DNA of 48,144 nt from CAZART01 sp964487555. GTDB taxonomy: Bacteria; Bacteroidota; Rhodothermia; Rhodothermales; VXPQ01. The stretch lies in the NCBI GenBank assembly GCA_964487555.1, contig CAZART010000026.1, forward strand, positions 1-48,144. Reading direction: 5' to 3'. Both the position numbers and the translations under genes were made by a program. Shown here piece by piece: positions 44,193 to 48,144 of the stretch. The notes under the pieces were generated by a model that saw nothing but the letters and a program-made list of their open reading frames with translations, was not told where the DNA came from and did not search any database. Position 1 is the first letter of the stretch, and each line of letters starts with the position of its first letter.

Positions 44193-44761
44193 AGGCTAAT
44201 TGTTCCACCCCACTCCTTCGCGAACCACGCCCGGGCAAATCGCAAGTCGCGCTCCACGGTCGTTAGCGATACGCTCAGCGCTTCGGCAGTTTCTTCATTC
44301 GTCAAGCCGCCGAAGTATCGGTGCTCGACGGCCTCCGCCTGCCGAGGATGCGTCTCCTCGAAGCGCTTAAGAGCGTCGTCGAGTTCCAGCAGCGTCTCAG
44401 CGTGTTCGTCCGGAATCAGGCGCTCCTCGTCGAGTGTTTCCCGCTGCGCGCCTCCGCCTCGCTTCTGAGCCTTTCGCTGGAGCGCATAATTGACGAGGAC
44501 ACGCCGCATCACCTTCGAGGCCATCGCAAAGAAATGGCCGCGGTTTTCCCATTGAATCTGGTTGATGTCGGCCAGCCTCAGGTACGCTTCGTGAACGAGG
44601 CCCGTCGTGTTTAGCGTGTGGCCCGGCCGTTCCTCTCGCAACCGTGCGTGAGCGAGTTTGCGCAGCTGCTCGTAGAGGACGGGCACGATCCGATCGAGCG
44701 CCTCGCGATCGCCCTCCCCGTAGGCGTTCAGGAGCCTGGTCACGTCGGCCTGTGAGAGCAT
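44189..44761 (-). CDS. ECF sigma factor (second of convergent pair)
   Basis: A 190-residue ECF sigma factor, clearly a paralogue of the one at 43617. It keeps YEQLRKLAHARLREER, then NTTGLVHEAYLRLADINQ and HFFAMASKVMRRVLVNYA in region 2, and THPRQAEAVEHRYFGGLTNE plus ALSVSLTTVERDLRFARAWF in region 4. The two proteins share about half their residues by eye, and the genes point at each other with overlapping stop codons. A well-formed TTTG-N17-TAnnTTTG promoter lies upstream of its start. No anti-sigma gene is adjacent. Confidence 0.93.
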   Translation of the reverse strand: MLSQADVTRLLNAYGEGDREALDRIVPVLYEQLRKLAHARLREERPGHTLNTTGLVHEAYLRLADINQIQWENRGHFFAMASKVMRRVLVNYALQRKAQKRGGGAQRETLDEERLIPDEHAETLLELDDALKRFEETHPRQAEAVEHRYFGGLTNEETAEALSVSLTTVERDLRFARAWFAKEWGGTISL

Positions 44762-44846
44762 CGGCCTACCGGTTGCAAATGCGGAGTGCGTACGCAGAAG
44801 AGAATGTTCGTCCCTTTCGGACGATACTGGATTTGACCCAGCAATA

Positions 44847-44875
44847 CAAAATTATGGCCCTATCAGTGGTCCAAA
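44847..44875 (-). promoter_or_regulatory. Bacteroidota-type promoter for the second ECF gene
   Basis: On the minus strand, TTTG (44872-44875) is followed after 17 bases by TAATTTTG (44847-44854), which fits the TTTG-N17 to N23-TAnnTTTG consensus of Bacteroidota housekeeping promoters. It lies ~86 bp before the ATG at 44761, a plausible leader length. Confidence 0.6.
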
Positions 44876-44914
44876 TTCCGTATTCACGGGTAGAATAATT
44901 GTTGTTTCTCATTC

Positions 44915-45148
44915 CGGTGCGCCACCGTCATTCGTTTCCGGTGCGCCGCCTGGGTTCGTTTACGGTGCGCCGCCTGGGTTCGTTTACGGTGAGNNNNNNN
45001 NNNNNNNNNNNNNNNNNNNNNNNNNNNNNNNNNNNNNNNNNNNNNNNNNNNNNNNNNNNNNNNNNNNNNNNNNNNNNNNNNNNNNNNNNNNNNCGGTGCG
45101 CCGCCTGGGTTCGTTTACGGTGCGCCGCCTGGGTTCGTTTACGGTGAG
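44915..45148. repeat. 24-bp tandem repeat split by assembly gap
   Basis: The unit cggtgcgccgcctgggttcg plus ttta (24 bp) occurs at 44939 and 44963 before the N-run and at 45094 and 45118 after it, with a diverged first unit at 44915. The 55 bases 44939-44993 and 45094-45148 are identical. On the minus strand the last unit supplies the stop codon of the cytochrome gene. Confidence 0.9.
44994..45093. other. Assembly gap, 100 N
   Basis: A run of exactly 100 N, the usual placeholder for a scaffold join of unknown length. Both flanks end in the same 55 bases of the 24-bp repeat, so the real join may need no added sequence. Confidence 0.95.
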
Positions 45149-45573
45149 CCGCCGTCGTTTTTTCGCTCCGGATCCGAGCCGTCATCGTTCGTTCGCTCCG
45201 GACCTAAGCCGCCGCCATCGACGTCACGCATGCGTGCTCCGCTGCGGCGTTCGCCCGGCACGCCGGGAAAATCGTGCAGGGGCGAATGCACGGCCGTGGA
45301 TTCGCCACCGTTGTTGACTTCACGAAGGAACGCTGCGACGGACTCGGCTTCCGATTTAGTAAGGTCAGCCCGCGTCCGCATGTGCATCACAATGACGGTC
45401 CATTCCTCGGGATCGTATTCGTTGGGCAGGCGCATGTTGTGGCAATTGTCACAGACCATAGCGTAGATCTGGCCACCGCGGCCCACGGCATCGGCCGAAT
45501 TCTGGGCGGATGCTAATCCAGGTACCGCGAGGAGCACGAACAACGCAATGAGGAGCCGCGTGTATTCGTGCAT
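45139..45573 (-). CDS. Small exported cytochrome c
   Basis: A 144-residue single-haem c-type cytochrome. The ATG at 45571-45573 gives the signal peptide TRLLIALFVLLAVPGLASAQ. The haem motif is VCDNCH (Cys41 to His45), and VIVMHMRTRADLTKSEAESV offers the distal methionine and the last helix; the core is ~80 residues. The ~45-residue C-terminal tail is Gly/Asp/Arg/Pro-rich, has no cytochrome similarity and is encoded by intergenic-type repeats, ending at a TAA inside a 24-bp unit. It is probably a periplasmic electron carrier. It lies downstream of the porin-like gene on the same strand, separated by another tandem repeat. Confidence 0.8.
   Translation of the reverse strand: MHEYTRLLIALFVLLAVPGLASAQNSADAVGRGGQIYAMVCDNCHNMRLPNEYDPEEWTVIVMHMRTRADLTKSEAESVAAFLREVNNGGESTAVHSPLHDFPGVPGERRSGARMRDVDGGGLGPERTNDDGSDPERKNDGGSP
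45151..45207. repeat. Degenerate 27/30-bp repeat in the cytochrome 3' end
   Basis: Two units, 45151-45177 and 45178-45207, share gccgtc, cgtt and tcgctccgga, and a third partial unit follows. They encode the extra tail of the cytochrome and resemble the array at 45621-45735 (shared GTCGTT..CGCTC core). Confidence 0.65.
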
Positions 45574-45620
45574 GAATTCAGGAATCCTGTCTATCATCGA
45601 GTCCGCTTCTCTGCGTCCTA

Positions 45621-45735
45621 TCTGTCGTTTTCGCTCAGTCTCTCCGCCCCAAATCTGTCGTTCTGCTCAACGTCTGCGTGTGACGTCCGTCGATCCGCTC
45701 AATGTCTCCACGTGACGTCCGTCGTTGCGCGCCGC
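45621..45735. repeat. Degenerate 32-bp tandem repeat
   Basis: Units begin at 45621 (33 bp), 45654 (32 bp), 45686 (32 bp) and 45718 (partial). Each starts t-c-y-g-t-c-g and contains c-g-c-t-c-a-a-like bases, and units 2 and 3 end in gtgacg. It lies between the porin-like gene and the cytochrome gene, in the cytochrome leader. Confidence 0.75.
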
Positions 45736-45743
45736 AATTCCGG

Positions 45744-46934
45744 TCAAAAACCGAAGGCCCATTCGACCATGAGTCCGTCCGTATGGTCGAGATTCCACAA
45801 ATAGGCCGCTTTAATCGGAATCGAAGGTTTCAGCCAGTAATTCAGGCCTAAAGAAAGTTGTCGACGCTCGTCCTGTACGGCATCTCCATCGAACGTAGAC
45901 TTCGGCAGGTGTGACCAGCGTGTGATCGGCTCCAGCGCAGCGAAGCGGCGGGATGCCTGCAGATAATATCCACCGCGGCTGACAGCCTTTGTGCCGCCGT
46001 GCACGGAGAACTCCTGCCGAATGAGAACGGCCTCCGCCCGCACGTCAAAGGGCATCGGCTGCCATTTTGCGGATATGTTCAGCCCAGAGACCGCGAGCCG
46101 GCCTTCCGGATCGTACTTCGCGAAATATCCGGAGGCGTGCACGAGAAAGCCGTTCATGTGCATCAGACGGAGGCGAGCGCCGATCATCTTATTGGTGTTG
46201 TTGTCGGAAAAATTTATACCGTAGTCGACGTCCGGCGGCAGGTGTCCGTGATCTTCGTCCGGCGGCAGGTCTCCGTGATCTTCGTCCGACGGCTCCGAGC
46301 GTTTCCCGTGCGTATGACCGTGCTCGTCTTCGCCGTCTTCTTCGGAAGCGATTTCCGGTCCCTGCGAAATCCATAGGGCTCCGGTGAGCGACCATGCGCG
46401 GTTCAGCGTAACCTTTCCGCGCGCCATGGCGCCGAGATCGAAGAGAACGGGCAGAAGAGCCTCCCGCGGCGCGAATCCATGCGTGTCGGCGTAGAGGAGC
46501 GGCGGCTGAGGCATTCGGTTCACCCAGCTTGGATGCATCCAGAGCCCGAAGGGGAGGTGAAACTGGCCGGCCGTGAGCTGCACCCGTTCCCATCCGAGAT
46601 AATGAATCTGGGCGTGTTCGAGAAAAACCTCCGTGCCGGAGCCCTCCAGCTCAAACTCGATCTCGCTTTCTACCAGGACATCGTCGGTCACGCGTGCGAG
46701 AACGACGGGCGCGAAGAGCGCCTGAAAATCGTGACGTCGATCATCCTCGACCACCGCATCGTAGCGCACCGCCCCGTAGCCGGTTAGAAAGGTCGACACG
46801 CCCGACGGCCCATCCTGGGCACATGTGTCTCGGAGACCTCCGGCACTCGAGGTCACAATGAGGAGGATCAGTAAATGGGCGGGTCGGAGCGTGGTATTGA
46901 GAAGCTTGGATTTCAAATCGAAGCGTACGTGCAC
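45744..46934 (-). CDS. Porin-like outer-membrane barrel with His/Asp-rich loop
   Basis: A 396-residue predicted outer-membrane beta-barrel of the phosphate-selective-porin-like type. It has alternating strands (AQIHYLGWERVQLTAGQFHL, then RLRLMHMNGFLVHASGYF) and ends in VEWAFGF with the C-terminal aromatic residue. The start is a GTG at 46932-46934, since no ATG precedes the signal region (RPAHLLILLIVTSSAG). The loop at ~205-240 is rich in Asp, Glu and His (EDEHGHTHGKRSEPSDEDHG) and partly built from a 27-bp DNA repeat, which suggests metal binding. It begins 12 bp after the Gfo/Idh/MocA gene and is likely co-transcribed with it. Solute specificity unknown. Confidence 0.8.
   Translation of the reverse strand: MHVRFDLKSKLLNTTLRPAHLLILLIVTSSAGGLRDTCAQDGPSGVSTFLTGYGAVRYDAVVEDDRRHDFQALFAPVVLARVTDDVLVESEIEFELEGSGTEVFLEHAQIHYLGWERVQLTAGQFHLPFGLWMHPSWVNRMPQPPLLYADTHGFAPREALLPVLFDLGAMARGKVTLNRAWSLTGALWISQGPEIASEEDGEDEHGHTHGKRSEPSDEDHGDLPPDEDHGHLPPDVDYGINFSDNNTNKMIGARLRLMHMNGFLVHASGYFAKYDPEGRLAVSGLNISAKWQPMPFDVRAEAVLIRQEFSVHGGTKAVSRGGYYLQASRRFAALEPITRWSHLPKSTFDGDAVQDERRQLSLGLNYWLKPSIPIKAAYLWNLDHTDGLMVEWAFGF
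46231..46284. repeat. 27-bp repeat coding the porin acidic loop
   Basis: Two 27-bp copies, 46231-46257 and 46258-46284, differ at one base, with a partial third after them. Read on the minus strand they give D-E-D-H-G-D/H-L-P-P repeats in the porin-like protein, so loop length could vary by whole nine-residue units. Confidence 0.85.
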
Positions 46935-46946
46935 GTTGGTTGCTGC

Positions 46947-48144
46947 TCACCATCCCTTTCGGTACTCCCGCTTTACATACTGATTCGCCGGCTCGAAATT
47001 TGTTACACGCATATCCCGGCCGTCCCAGAGGAGCTTCTTTCGTCCCTCGTAGACGTAGCCTTCCCCCTCCGGCCGCCGGTGCATGTGGCTGTAGATGGCG
47101 AGATTACCCATGAGCACGGTCTCCGTTAGCGGACCCGCGACGTCGAAGCCGCTGCTCGTATAGGCGCCGTATCCTTCCTTGGCGGCGCGAACCCACTGCT
47201 GTTGATGACCGTCCTCGCCGCCTTCTACGAACGGGAATTTTGACGGGGGGAGGTCTACTTCCTGCATCTTGCGGGTAGGCAGGAGCGTCGGGTTGTTACC
47301 GAAGAGTCCCGCCATCAGCTTGCCCTTCTTCCCTTCGAAGATGATGCCGCCGTCCCACTCGCCCATCTGCTCCTCCGGCTGGAGCTCCTCCGGGCGTTGC
47401 GGCTCGATCCCGCCGTCGTACCAGACAAGCTCGACCTCCGGCACGTTCTCGCGCGCCGGAAACCGGATGTGGATCTTCGACGATGGCGGATAGCTGTCCG
47501 GATAGTATGCCTCGTCAAAGAATCCGCTCCAAACGGAGCCGAGGCTCGCTTCCACCGACGTCGGATACCCCAGCTTGAGCGCCCGGAAGGGGACGTCGAT
47601 GAAATGGCACCCCATATCGCCCAGTGAACCGGTGCCGAAATCGCGCCATCCGCGCCACGTGGCCGGGAGGTAGATTGCGTTGAAGCCGCGGATCGGAGCC
47701 GTGCCGAGCCAGAGATCCCACGACAGCTCGGGCGGAACGGGATCCGTATCGGACGGCGTCGGAATACCCTGCGGCCAGACGGGCCGGTTCGTCCAGACGT
47801 GCACGCGCGTGACCTCTCCGATCACGCCTTCCTGGATCCACGTTTCGACGAGTCGCGTGCTGTCGCCGCTGCTCCCCTGGTTGCCCATCTGCGTTACGAC
47901 GCGGGCTCGCTCGGCGGCCTCGGTGAGCCGGCGCGCCTCCCAGATGTCATGCGTGAGCGGTTTTTCGCAATAGACGTGTTTGCCGAGGTCCATCGCGTCG
48001 AGGGCCATGACGGCGTGCATGTGGTCGGGCGTGGAGACGATGACGGCGTCGATGTTGTCCCTCTCCTGCTCGAGCATCACCCGGTAGTCACGATAGAAGT
48101 TCGCCTTGGGCCATTTCTCACGCGCGTCCTTCGCCATCCGCTCG
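46947..48144 (-). CDS. Gfo/Idh/MocA oxidoreductase, 5' end beyond the window
   Basis: At least 398 residues of a second Gfo/Idh/MocA-family oxidoreductase; the frame is still open at the right edge, so the start and Rossmann GxGxxG are missing. Seen are VIVSTPDHMHAVMALDAM and GKHVYCEKPLTHDIWEA (E-K-P), then LSWDLWLGTAPIRGFN and the C-terminal substrate domain ending VKREYRKGW. It differs from the copy at 24210 by a long segment with LPTRKMQEVDLPPSK and a Q-Q-Q-W-V-R-A loop. It precedes the porin-like gene by 12 bp; together they may import and oxidise a sugar. Confidence 0.88.
   Translation of the reverse strand, partial: ERMAKDAREKWPKANFYRDYRVMLEQERDNIDAVIVSTPDHMHAVMALDAMDLGKHVYCEKPLTHDIWEARRLTEAAERARVVTQMGNQGSSGDSTRLVETWIQEGVIGEVTRVHVWTNRPVWPQGIPTPSDTDPVPPELSWDLWLGTAPIRGFNAIYLPATWRGWRDFGTGSLGDMGCHFIDVPFRALKLGYPTSVEASLGSVWSGFFDEAYYPDSYPPSSKIHIRFPARENVPEVELVWYDGGIEPQRPEELQPEEQMGEWDGGIIFEGKKGKLMAGLFGNNPTLLPTRKMQEVDLPPSKFPFVEGGEDGHQQQWVRAAKEGYGAYTSSGFDVAGPLTETVLMGNLAIYSHMHRRPEGEGYVYEGRKKLLWDGRDMRVTNFEPANQYVKREYRKGW

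Noticed and set aside
44899..45185. Open frames running through the N-run on both strands
   Set aside because: They depend on undefined bases and on repeat units; the product is an artefact.

Overview
The window looks like a piece of a high-GC member of the Rhodothermota/Bacteroidota lineage, most like Rhodothermales (inference from gene content; no phylogenetic marker is present). The clues are secreted proteins ending in the 'NYPNPFNPET'-type sorting/FlgD-like tail, a TonB-dependent receptor with a carboxypeptidase-regulatory-like N-terminus, a giant Reg_prop/Y_Y_Y sensor kinase, ECF sigma factors next to Ser/Thr kinases, DUF1080 and Tat-exported Gfo/Idh/MocA genes, and one good TTTG-N17-TAnnTTTG promoter. 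A 100-N run at 44994-45093 shows that this is a draft scaffold.

Layout. 1-6600: a minisatellite at the left edge, a small hypothetical gene, a GT4-like glycosyltransferase, a twice-frameshifted DUF4260 gene, a 23-bp tandem array, a three-gene minus-strand operon (PNPOx-like flavoprotein, YciI-like, DinB-like) and, divergent from it, a MocR-type regulator carrying an in-frame amber codon. A 25-bp direct repeat lies between the operon and the regulator. 6800-12700: a DUF2652-SRPBCC protein, then a tightly packed minus-strand operon (EEP-family lipoprotein, PlsC-like acyltransferase, DegT-like aminotransferase, FAD glycerol-3-phosphate dehydrogenase) that looks like lipid/envelope chemistry. 12900-28900: mostly exported proteins: a TPR/sorting-tail protein with a metzincin-like protease, a TonB receptor, two DUF1080 proteins (one in an operon with a Tat-exported Gfo/Idh/MocA oxidoreductase, fitting 3-keto-glycoside chemistry), an unknown secreted protein overlapping a C-terminally truncated serine hydrolase, a lipoprotein, and an SBBP beta-propeller protein. 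Two pseudogene fragments (FG-GAP and TPR) lie at 25.6-26.2 kb.

29.0-33.0 kb is a sensor kinase/response regulator pair. 33.2-44.8 kb is the most unusual part. It is a minus-strand operon of (i) a Ser/Thr kinase-TIR-AAA_35-like fusion, (ii) an AAA_35-like NTPase-TM-coiled coil-seven-blade WD40 protein, (iii) a small exported TPR-like protein and (iv) a 1385-residue secreted FG-GAP beta-propeller protein. The first three genes overlap by 8 and 4 bp. The operon starts opposite an ECF sigma factor, and that gene meets a second, paralogous ECF gene tail to tail with overlapping stop codons. This looks like a signalling or defence/conflict module. The remnants near 25.6-26.2 kb look like a decayed, co-linear second locus of related type.

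44.8-48.1 kb holds the assembly gap in a 24-bp tandem repeat, a small cytochrome c flanked on both sides by related repeats, and an operon of a Gfo/Idh/MocA oxidoreductase (cut by the window end) with a porin-like outer-membrane protein that has a His/Asp-rich loop. No rRNA, tRNA, CRISPR array, prophage or intact insertion sequence was recognised.
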